From: Cytophagales bacterium
Lineage (GTDB): Bacteria > Bacteroidota > Bacteroidia > Cytophagales > Cyclobacteriaceae
Assembly: GCA_003541895.1 (NCBI GenBank)
Contig: DPLR01000632.1
Span: 1 to 7,836, forward strand
Length of the DNA stretch: 7,836 nt
Direction of reading: 5' to 3'
Shown: positions 1 through 5,433 of the stretch, piece after piece
Layout: each line of letters starts with the position of its first letter
How positions within the stretch are numbered: the first letter of the stretch is position 1
Notes under the pieces: model-generated
What the model was told of the DNA's origin: nothing
The model's database searches: none
The model's input: the letters and a program-made list of their open reading frames with translations, nothing else
Program-made: the position numbers and the translations under genes

Positions 1-1
1 A

Positions 2-523
2 TTAGATGAAGTAAAAGACCTTTTCATTCTCGGAGTTGCAAGCGCATTTCGTTTCTCTGACTATCGAGAACTCAAACCCTCTCATATTAAACAAAATCAC
101 ATCGTAAAATTTGTTAACAAAACAAAAAAAGAAATCAAAGTACCCTTAAACGCATACAGCCAGTCGGTCATTTCAAAATATAATGGAGTTCCACCTAAAG
201 CACCCGCTAAATTTAACAAGCTATTGAAAGAAGTTGCCAAGAGAGCAGGTCTAACTGAAATGGTCGAAGTGATTAGCATGCCCGGAGGGCATGTCAAAAA
301 GGAACAAAAGGAATTTTGGAAACTTGTATCTTCGCACCTAGCCCGTAGGAGCTGGGCCAGTCAGACGGTCGCTGCAGGCGTATCAATTCCAGTTTCCATG
401 AAAATTACAGGGCACAGCACACCAAAGGAATTCATGAAATATGTAAAAAATACTGACGCAGCAATTGATAATGCAGTAACAGAAGCGTGGAATACCCTAC
501 CGAAAAATGAAGACAAAGAATAA
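2..523 (+). CDS. Tyrosine recombinase (integrase), C-terminal catalytic part, 5' truncated by window edge
   Basis: This is the catalytic domain of a phage-type tyrosine integrase, which cuts and rejoins DNA at attachment sites through a covalent 3'-phosphotyrosine. The frame is open from base 2, giving 173 visible residues; the N-terminal SAM-like and arm-binding domains lie outside the window. All expected catalytic positions are visible (numbered from base 2): Arg17 in AFRFSD, a beta-hairpin lysine near Lys40 in NKTKKEIKVPL, His112 and Arg115 in HLARRSWAS, His138 in ITGHST, and the nucleophile Tyr147 in MKYVK. The enzyme therefore looks intact where it can be seen. The ATG at 224 is internal to the domain and is not the start. 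The gene overlaps the next one by 17 bases and lies about 1.5 kb from a tRNA-like att core, the usual place for an element's integrase. The family is Bacteroidota-type; whether it serves a conjugative element, a phage or a small island cannot be told from this piece. Confidence 0.93.
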   Translation, partial: LDEVKDLFILGVASAFRFSDYRELKPSHIKQNHIVKFVNKTKKEIKVPLNAYSQSVISKYNGVPPKAPAKFNKLLKEVAKRAGLTEMVEVISMPGGHVKKEQKEFWKLVSSHLARRSWASQTVAAGVSIPVSMKITGHSTPKEFMKYVKNTDAAIDNAVTEAWNTLPKNEDKE

Positions 524-1844
524 AACCAAATATGAGGAAGTTGACCGACTGGAGTTTTTTGAGAACTTCAAAAAATATGGACTGGAGGATAATAACCCAC
601 CCTTAGACCTCATTAAAACGGGCACCGAATTTATTAGGGAAAAACTTACAGATAAAAAATATCAACTTCAACTCGATACTGCTGACCTTGACTTTCTCGC
701 CATCGAGATGAGTGGGATCGCCCTGACAATTCAGGCATTCGCACTTAATTGTCTAAAAATAGAATTAAGAGAACGCGCCCCAATCAACATCCTCCAAGCG
801 CACCCGGACATAAAATTTAAGGAAGCAAAGTTCTATAAGTTTAATAGCCAAATTGAAATCAAAACCGAAGACGACAAATATTCCGAAATCGTAAATAAAC
901 TTTATCATCTGAATGAAATCGATCCAACACTTGTAAAAAATATTTCGATCAACATTGAAACAACCAAAAGTTTGAGGGTTGAAATGGAACAATTAGACCT
1001 GCAGGAAGACATAAACATATTGCTAAGCAAAGAAAAGAAAGGTGAATTATCCAAAGAAGACAAGATCGAATTAAAAAGCTTGCAAGAAAAACTGAAGGCA
1101 ACACCCAGCACCGAAAAAGTCAACAGATTAAGTGAGCAATTTGTAATTTCACCTTACCTCCACAAAGAAATAATCTCTGCCCTCACACGCTTCTTTGAAA
1201 ATATAACGGGACACATCGAGAATCACACCTACCTAAACGCAAGGAAAGATTGGGCTGAAAAAATTATTTACAACTACAGCATTGACGCCATCCTGCCATA
1301 TTTGAGGAAATACGTTTACCCGACAAACCAAAATTATGACGATCTAAAATATCAAAGGCAAGAAAGCCCCAAAAATGAAGAGCTTCACTTTATCGCGTTG
1401 GTTTTAGTGACTGCAAGCATTCTCCCAACTGAGGAAGAATATCCAAAATCTACGTTCGTAAGAGAAAATGGTGTTCGATACATCAATCCGGAAGATCAAG
1501 ATACGTTCTTCAAAAAGGATAAAACAAAAAAGAAAAGAGACCGAGACTATTCGGCTCGCATGATTGATATATTGAAAGAAAGCTATCAACAAATCACAAA
1601 AGGAAACAAAGAAACGAAGCAGAAAGAACGAGAACGGAAAGCCGAGCAAGAAGAAAAAGATGAGCAAGCAAAAAGAGAAAGAAAACAAGCCTTAAAAAAC
1701 GGACAACCACCAAACTCTCCCACCAAACTCAAGCAACCAAAACAAAAGGAAGAATATCCCTACTATCAAGGCTATTCTGGTTACTACAACATAAACGAAA
1801 TCGTTTCGCTCAACAGTCAGGAAATACAACGAACCCTGCCTTAA
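507..1844 (+). CDS. Hypothetical protein (445 aa) overlapping the integrase gene
   Basis: I do not recognise a family for this protein. It is soluble and highly charged, with no signal peptide and no convincing membrane helix. The first ~330 residues look largely alpha-helical and include a Lys/Glu/Leu-rich stretch around residues 165-205 that could form a coiled coil. From about 334 the chain becomes very basic. Residues ~369-398 are almost entirely Lys, Glu, Arg and Gln, probably a single charged helix or coiled coil. A Pro/Lys linker follows, then an aromatic patch (YPYYQGYSGYYN, about 417-428) and a short tail. The chosen ATG lies inside the integrase gene (17-base overlap, different frame), so the two are probably translationally coupled; the next in-frame Met is at about residue 68 (base 708), well inside the continuous charged sequence. 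Position just inside an island end suggests an accessory or cargo role, for example DNA binding or recombination control. That is inference only. Confidence 0.8.
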   Translation: MKTKNKTKYEEVDRLEFFENFKKYGLEDNNPPLDLIKTGTEFIREKLTDKKYQLQLDTADLDFLAIEMSGIALTIQAFALNCLKIELRERAPINILQAHPDIKFKEAKFYKFNSQIEIKTEDDKYSEIVNKLYHLNEIDPTLVKNISINIETTKSLRVEMEQLDLQEDINILLSKEKKGELSKEDKIELKSLQEKLKATPSTEKVNRLSEQFVISPYLHKEIISALTRFFENITGHIENHTYLNARKDWAEKIIYNYSIDAILPYLRKYVYPTNQNYDDLKYQRQESPKNEELHFIALVLVTASILPTEEEYPKSTFVRENGVRYINPEDQDTFFKKDKTKKKRDRDYSARMIDILKESYQQITKGNKETKQKERERKAEQEEKDEQAKRERKQALKNGQPPNSPTKLKQPKQKEEYPYYQGYSGYYNINEIVSLNSQEIQRTLP

Positions 1845-1920
1845 CTCTGTCCTATCTCAATTCTCTACCCCACTACCAATATTTGATTTCAAGCTCACGG
1901 TAGAACTCACGGGAAGTAGT

Positions 1921-1944
1921 GGAATCAATTGGAATCATGAGGTA
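1921..1944 (+). repeat. Arm-type direct repeat, copy A
   Basis: This 24-base sequence is built as GGAATCAA, eight variable bases, then ATGAGGTA. The same two blocks with the same spacing recur at 1983-2006 (19 of 24 identical), 62 bases downstream. Copy A begins 100 bases before the tRNA-like core at 2021. Direct repeats in this position beside a tyrosine-integrase att core are typical of arm-type binding sites for the integrase N-terminal domain or of excisionase sites. That function is inferred. Confidence 0.6.
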
Positions 1945-1982
1945 CTAGCAAAATTTATAATTGGCATGTGAAGATTAAAAAG

Positions 1983-2006
1983 GGAATCAAAGGGAGCTAT
2001 GAGGTA
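1983..2006 (+). repeat. Arm-type direct repeat, copy B
   Basis: Second copy of the GGAATCAA-N8-ATGAGGTA repeat, ending 14 bases before the CCAGCGGGATCAC core. The outer eight-base blocks match copy A exactly and only the middle differs (AGGGAGCT against TTGGAATC). Conserved outer blocks, a variable middle and closeness to the core suggest a protein-binding site taking part in integration or excision. The binding protein is unknown. Confidence 0.6.
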
Positions 2007-2020
2007 ATTAATCAGAGACC

Positions 2021-2033
2021 CCAGCGGGATCAC
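2021..2033 (+). repeat. att-like core: tRNA 3'-end fragment, copy 1
   Basis: The 13 bases CCAGCGGGATCAC recur exactly at 5382-5394. They read as the end of a tRNA gene: the 3' strand of a T-stem (..CCAG) followed by an acceptor strand CGGGATC and a discriminator base. The matching tRNA would start GATCCCG; I suspect a tRNA-Arg, but this is from memory of Bacteroidota tRNAs. The sequence to the left (CAGAGAC) resembles but does not complete a T-loop, so this is a fragment and not a tRNA gene. With an integrase upstream and a terminator 5 bases after it, it is best explained as an attachment-site duplication marking the end of the first element. Confidence 0.6.
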
Positions 2034-2037
2034 TAAT

Positions 2038-2070
2038 AACGGTCAAGAAAGTATTTTCTTGGCCGTTTTT
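2038..2070 (+). terminator. Rho-independent terminator after att-like copy 1
   Basis: A 13-base-pair stem with one G-T pair (AACGGTCAAGAAA with TTTTCTTGGCCGTT) closes a four-base loop and is followed on the plus strand by TTTTTGTTTT. It begins 5 bases after the tRNA-like core, where a tRNA terminator would sit. It would also stop transcription from the integrase and the 445-residue gene. Confidence 0.8.
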
Positions 2071-2426
2071 GTTTTATGGGCTACGGCAAGTATTGTGAGA
2101 GAGCCAAAAAGAACTCACTCAACTTTCGCTTTATTCATATCAGTATATGCATTCACGACAGCATACTTCAAAGAAGGAGATCACAGCCCGAGTCCATTCT
2201 CTCGATATGTCTCCTCTTAAGTTTTAAATGAAGAATATCCTAACGATGGATTCCCAAGTGCAGCCATTTCCCAATGATGCAGCATTCACTATAATTAATC
2301 CGTTTTGTTGAGAATGTTTGAATAAAAGTTGAGAGACATTAGCAAAAAGACGGCTTGCTCCAATCTGTATTTGGCTCACTCACACCTAACTTTTCTTTAC
2401 AAATCGCTGATCAAATTTTCTGGAAT

Positions 2427-3497
2427 TTAATACCTGTAGACAATTGCATTGATATTCATTCCCGCGCCTACGGACGCGAATACATGATGGTCACCAGGGT
2501 TAATAGTATGTCCCGGTAATTTACCTTTTCGAATCAAATCCAAAAGCGTTGCCACAGTTGCCACCGAGCTATTACCTAACCATCCGATGGTCATAGGCAT
2601 TAAGCCTTCCGGCATTTGAGTCTTACCATATAAAGCAAAAAGACGGTCAAGAATTGCGGTATCCATTTTTTCATTAGCCTGATGAATGATCACCTTGCTG
2701 ATGTCATCAATAGAAACCCCGGCTTTCGTCAATGCTTCTTTAATGGCGAGAGGAACATAGGTCAGTGCAAATTCATAGACTTTACGTCCATTCATCTTGA
2801 GGTACAAATTATTATCCCCTTCTTTATTATGAGCATATGATTTATCCATGTTTAGTAACATGGCATGATCGACAGCAAAGGTTTGGGTTTTGTGAGACAG
2901 GATACCACGATTACTTTCATAAGATGCCTCAACAATGACGGCCCCTGCACCGTCACTGTATATCATGGAGTCCCGGTCATAAGAGTCAATAACGCGAGAG
3001 AGTGTTTCGGCACCTATGATCAGACATCTTTTTGCATCTCCCGACCGAATGAAATAATTTGCATGTATAACGCCTTCTACCCAACCAGGACACCCAAAAG
3101 GCAGATCATAAGCAACACAATCCGGATTATGAATTTTAAGAAGTGCTTTAACACGTGAAGCTAATGTGGGAACTGTGCTTGCGCGATTTTTCGAGTAAGC
3201 AATGTCTCCGAAATTGTGAGCCACTATAATATAGTCAAGCGTCTCCCCATCAATGCCCGAGCTATTAAGTGCATCCACTGCAGACAGGTAAGCAAGGTCT
3301 GAGGCCACTTGGTCTTCCCTTGCATACCTTCTCTCAGCTATCCCTGTAATTTCTTGAAATTTTCGAATAGTGCTTTCATTAGACCTAGTAGATTCAGCTC
3401 CATCTTTTTCAAAAAATCGAGTGTTGGAGAAGTGTTCGTTTGTAATTCTGTTCTCGGGAATATAACTTCCTGTAGCACTGATGACAGATCTTATCAT
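2427..3497 (-). CDS. 3-oxoacyl-ACP synthase III family protein (FabH-like)
   Basis: This is a thiolase-fold condensing enzyme of the ketoacyl synthase III family, which typically joins an acyl-CoA starter to malonyl-ACP in the cytoplasm. The full catalytic triad is visible: Cys136 (PFGCPGW), His272 (IIHQAN) and Asn309 (LGNSS). The C-terminus (FASVGAGMNINAIVYRY) is typical of the family. At 356 residues it is about 30-40 longer than housekeeping FabH (about 320), mainly through an extended N-terminal segment (about 22-60) before the ITGIAERRYA motif. The bases around the Cys differ from the usual AACAG/AACSG motif, which suggests a starter unit other than acetyl-CoA. Such paralogues occur in specialised lipid or polyketide pathways, but no carrier protein or partner ketosynthase lies here, so the product is unknown. 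The ATG follows a purine-rich AAGGAA three bases upstream. The gene stands alone and ends the minus-strand run inside the apparent island. Confidence 0.9.
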   Translation of the reverse strand: MIRSVISATGSYIPENRITNEHFSNTRFFEKDGAESTRSNESTIRKFQEITGIAERRYAREDQVASDLAYLSAVDALNSSGIDGETLDYIIVAHNFGDIAYSKNRASTVPTLASRVKALLKIHNPDCVAYDLPFGCPGWVEGVIHANYFIRSGDAKRCLIIGAETLSRVIDSYDRDSMIYSDGAGAVIVEASYESNRGILSHKTQTFAVDHAMLLNMDKSYAHNKEGDNNLYLKMNGRKVYEFALTYVPLAIKEALTKAGVSIDDISKVIIHQANEKMDTAILDRLFALYGKTQMPEGLMPMTIGWLGNSSVATVATLLDLIRKGKLPGHTINPGDHHVFASVGAGMNINAIVYRY

Positions 3498-3557
3498 GTC
3501 TTCCTTTTAAATATTATTAATACATACTTATGCTAACTATCATTAGGAATAAAGAAC

Positions 3558-3593
3558 AAAATCTAACGAATGAGCAATAATACTATTCAACAA
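3558..3593 (-). promoter_or_regulatory. Possible promoter of the FabH-like gene
   Basis: On the minus strand TAGATTTT (3565-3558) matches seven of eight positions of the Bacteroidota -7 consensus TAnnTTTG, with TTG triplets 22 and 25 bases upstream as candidate -33 elements. The position, about 60 bases before the start codon, is reasonable, but the sequence is A/T-rich and the match could be chance. Confidence 0.3.
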
Positions 3594-3693
3594 TATTATT
3601 ACACAGCCAAAACCATTAAATTTTTAACCGAATCAACAAAAGCTAAAGCGCCTAAAGAACACGTATGTTCGAATATTAATTTGGGCATAAGGC

Positions 3694-3724
3694 AAAAAAA
3701 AATCGACTAACAAGTCGATTTTTT
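3694..3724. terminator. Bidirectional terminator downstream of the cold-shock gene
   Basis: AATCGACT and AGTCGATT form a perfect stem around a four-base AACA loop, flanked by runs of A on the left and T on the right, so that it can work on both strands. It lies 21 bases past the cold-shock gene's stop and probably ends that transcript. It separates the sigma/cold-shock pair from the FabH-like gene, which therefore needs its own promoter. Confidence 0.85.
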
Positions 3725-3745
3725 ACGTTATAAAAAAGGGAATTC

Positions 3746-3940
3746 TTAATCCATTATTCTTGTAACATTCACTGCATTCATACCTTTTTTGCCACTTTGT
3801 TCATCATAGCTAACTTCATCGTTCTCGCGGATCTCATCGATGAGACCTGAAACGTGGACAAAAATGTCGGCTTTTGAATTTGATGGTGTAATGAATCCAA
3901 ATCCCTTGGCTTCATTGAAAAACTTTACTATTCCTTGCAT
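3746..3940 (-). CDS. Cold-shock domain protein (CspA family)
   Basis: This is a 64-residue single cold-shock domain, a small five-stranded beta-barrel that binds single-stranded RNA and DNA and acts as an RNA chaperone. Both nucleic-acid-binding motifs are present: RNP1 (KGFGFI, residues 12-17) and RNP2 (DIFVH, residues 25-29), after the usual MQGIVKFFNEAKGFGFI start. The length is normal for the family. The ATG is preceded by an A/T-only leader (about 25 bases) without a Shine-Dalgarno site, as is common in Bacteroidota. The gene lies 79 bases after the sigma factor on the same strand, so it may be read from the sigma promoter as well as its own. Whether it is cold-induced or constitutive cannot be told. 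Confidence 0.95.
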   Translation of the reverse strand: MQGIVKFFNEAKGFGFITPSNSKADIFVHVSGLIDEIRENDEVSYDEQSGKKGMNAVNVTRIMD

Positions 3941-3990
3941 TGTTTAAAAATTAAAAATTAAAAAAAATTCATATTACGAAATGGCTATCC

Positions 3991-4011
3991 TACAGGTGTT
4001 AATAATCCTGT
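3991..4011 (-). other. Weak hairpin between sigma factor and cold-shock gene
   Basis: On the minus strand ACAGG and CCTGT form a five-base-pair stem around an A/T-rich loop of ten bases, just after the sigma factor's stop. No T-run follows directly, so it is a poor terminator. It could be an attenuator, a processing site or part of the cold-shock mRNA leader. It may also be chance. Confidence 0.3.
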
Positions 4012-4019
4012 GCAGTTAA

Positions 4020-4883
4020 CTAACCTAAATAGGATTTCAATGTCTTGTTTCTGGCTGTATGCCTTAGTCGCCTCGTGGCTTTTTCCTTAATCTGTCTTAC
4101 ACGTTCTCGAGTGAGATCAAACTTATCTCCTATCTCTTCCAAGGACATTGATTGTTTTTGATTCAGCCCGAAATACAAACTAATTACCTCTGCTTCACGA
4201 GTTGTCAACGCCATTAACGATCGCTGTATTTCTTTGACGAGCGATTCGGCCATCATTTCGGATTCAGGATTTGATTCGTTTGCATCGGAAAGTACATCCA
4301 ACAGACTACTCTCTTCGCTTTGCGAGAATGGCGCGTCCACTGATACATGGCGTCCGGCATTCCTTAAATTATCTGTTATTTCTTCAGGTGTCACTCCAAT
4401 AATTTCCGCTACTTCTTCTGTGGAGGGTTCTCGTTGAAATGTCTGTTCGAGCTCAGCAAATGTTTTGGATATCTTTGTTAATGTACTAACGCGATTCAAT
4501 GGTAAACGTACAATTCTTGACTGTTCAGCCAAGGCTTGCATGATTGACTGGCGAATCCACCACACGGCATAGGAGATAAATTTGAATCCCCGTGTTTCAT
4601 CAAACCTGCTCGCTGCTTTGATCAGACCAACATTACCTTCATTGATAAGGTCTCCAAGTGTAAGTCCGTTATTCTGATATTGCTTGGCTACGGATACAAC
4701 AAAGCGGAGATTGGCCTTCGTAAGCTTTTCCAGTGCTTGTTGATCACCTTCTTTTATTCGTCTGGCCAATTCTACCTCAACTTCGGCAGTAATCAGATCC
4801 ACTTTTCCTATTTCTTGTAAATATTTATCCAGAGATTGACTCTCGCGGTTGGTAATCTGTTTACTGATCTTAAGTTGTCGCAT
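4020..4883 (-). CDS. RNA polymerase sigma factor, RpoD/sigma-70 family (primary-type)
   Basis: The protein directs RNA polymerase to promoters. All regions of a group 1/2 sigma factor are seen in its 287 residues: region 1.2 (about 17-50, [17 protein letters not shown]), region 2 including the core-binding and -10-recognition helices (about 58-120, [12 protein letters not shown]..., [35 protein letters not shown]), region 3 (about 124-185, [10 protein letters not shown]) and region 4.2 with its helix-turn-helix (about 246-275, [28 protein letters not shown]). No acidic region 1.1 is present; Bacteroidota RpoD normally lacks it, so 287 is full length. Compared with the housekeeping RpoD sequences I remember, it has small changes ([34 protein letters not shown]), so it may be a paralogue. 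That cannot be settled without the genome. The start MRQLKIS fits the family exactly. It lies between two att-like repeats. Confidence 0.95.
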   Translation of the reverse strand: MRQLKISKQITNRESQSLDKYLQEIGKVDLITAEVEVELARRIKEGDQQALEKLTKANLRFVVSVAKQYQNNGLTLGDLINEGNVGLIKAASRFDETRGFKFISYAVWWIRQSIMQALAEQSRIVRLPLNRVSTLTKISKTFAELEQTFQREPSTEEVAEIIGVTPEEITDNLRNAGRHVSVDAPFSQSEESSLLDVLSDANESNPESEMMAESLVKEIQRSLMALTTREAEVISLYFGLNQKQSMSLEEIGDKFDLTRERVRQIKEKATRRLRHTARNKTLKSYLG

Positions 4884-5009
4884 GTAAAATGGTTTGGTGA
4901 ATAATAATTATCGCGTCAGTATGAACCTGATCAACGCATTTAAAATCAAAAAGGAAAATTTTAGAGGAGAAACGAATGGGAGGTGCTTATTTTTCAACAA
5001 GATAGTCAT

Positions 5010-5263
5010 TTAAAACCAGTTACTTGCGATTATCTTATCCACATAATTGTCGGAATGAGCGAAAGAGTTAAAAAGAAGCACTGTTCTTTGCATAGCTTCA
5101 GAATCAATTACCGTCTTTTTCACTTTAATCTTCTCGATTTTATTTTTCTTAATGACTTTCCCATCCGCTGCGAGAAGTACTTCAAAAGCTTCCTTGTCTT
5201 TTTTGATTTCGGTCTCATACTGGTAGTTCTGTCTGCATTTTCAATATTTGAAAAAGTTGAACA
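5010..5263 (-). pseudogene. Remnant of a PepSY-like domain protein, frame broken
   Basis: On the minus strand from 5219 to the stop at 5010 there are 69 open codons beginning YETEIKKDKEAFEVLLAADG and continuing KVIKKNKIEKIKVKK. The pattern Y-E-x-E-(hydrophobic)-x-K-D followed by E-(hydrophobic)-x-x-x-A-D-G-K-V is characteristic of PepSY-like repeats in small secreted Bacteroidota proteins. No start codon precedes this frame: a TGA lies in frame a few codons upstream. Just before it, in another frame (5263-5222), the peptide FSNIENADRTT resembles the sequence expected before the YETEI strand. A frameshift near 5220 thus seems to have broken the gene, and the signal peptide and first repeat are missing. 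The last ~30 codons do not look like the family and may be read-through. The plus-strand frame over this stretch (4983-5348) is its shadow. Confidence 0.45.
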
Positions 5264-5282
5264 CCGTTTTAACACCAGAATG

Positions 5283-5306
5283 AAAATCAATCAGAATCAT
5301 TTGATA
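5283..5306 (+). repeat. Diverged arm-type repeat before att-like copy 2
   Basis: Aligned without gaps, this stretch matches copy A (1921-1944) at 16 of 24 positions, including AATCAAT and GAATCAT with the same two-base gap between them. It begins 99 bases before the second core, while copy A begins 100 bases before the first. The matching offset supports common origin of the two island ends. The A/T-rich make-up makes the match less secure than that between A and B. Confidence 0.4.
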
Positions 5307-5381
5307 ATCAATGAGCCTCTAAGACATCAATCTGGTGAATCTAAGTAGTTTTTGATACTCATTGCTACTGATCTCTATGTT

Positions 5382-5394
5382 CCAGCGGGATCAC
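5382..5394 (+). repeat. att-like core: tRNA 3'-end fragment, copy 2
   Basis: Exact second copy of CCAGCGGGATCAC, 3361 bases after the first. Left of it the sequence (CTCTATGTT) does not form a T-loop, so no tRNA gene is present. A terminator begins 3 bases later, as expected if this is the original chromosomal end of the tRNA locus, with the intact tRNA displaced to the left, outside the window, by one or more insertions. Confidence 0.6.
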
Positions 5395-5396
5395 AC

Positions 5397-5427
5397 AAAG
5401 CCTCAAAATTATACTTGAGGCTTTTTT
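5397..5427 (+). terminator. Rho-independent terminator after att-like copy 2
   Basis: AAAGCCTCAA pairs with TTGAGGCTTT around a loop of eight bases, followed by a run of six T on the plus strand. It is probably the terminator of the ancestral tRNA transcript. It begins 7 bases past the 3' end of the minus-strand permease gene and may also serve it in the other direction, although the T-run on that side is short. Confidence 0.8.
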
Positions 5428-5433
5428 ATTTTC

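Larger units (their letters stand above)
1845..2426. other. Noncoding gap holding an island end
   Basis: No convincing gene is present in these 582 bases. The left third carries two 24-base direct repeats, then a tRNA-3'-end-like core and a strong hairpin terminator, all listed separately. From about 2077 to 2426 nothing is recognisable: short frames on both strands are broken by stops and resemble no family I know. One 51-codon frame (2076-2231, plus) starts in the terminator's T-rich tail and is not believable as a gene. This part may be decayed island DNA. Confidence 0.6.

Noticed and set aside
1404..1688. Minus-strand frame rich in Phe, Leu and Ser resembling a membrane protein
   Set aside because: It is the antisense of the Lys/Glu-rich part of the 445-residue gene, and such antisense always reads as Phe/Leu/Ser.
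2000..2033. A complete tRNA gene ending at the first att-like core
   Set aside because: The bases upstream do not form a T-loop, anticodon arm or matching 5' acceptor strand GATCCCG; only the 3' end is present.
2076..2231. Plus-strand frame of 51 codons after the first terminator
   Set aside because: Its ATG lies in the terminator's T-rich tail, there is no promoter, and the product resembles nothing known.
4983..5348. Plus-strand open frame of 121 codons
   Set aside because: Its composition looks unlike a real protein, and the opposite strand carries a recognisable PepSY-like pattern over the same bases.
5336..5359. A fourth copy of the arm-type repeat before the second core
   Set aside because: Only about half the positions match and its distance to the core (46 bases) differs from copy B (38).
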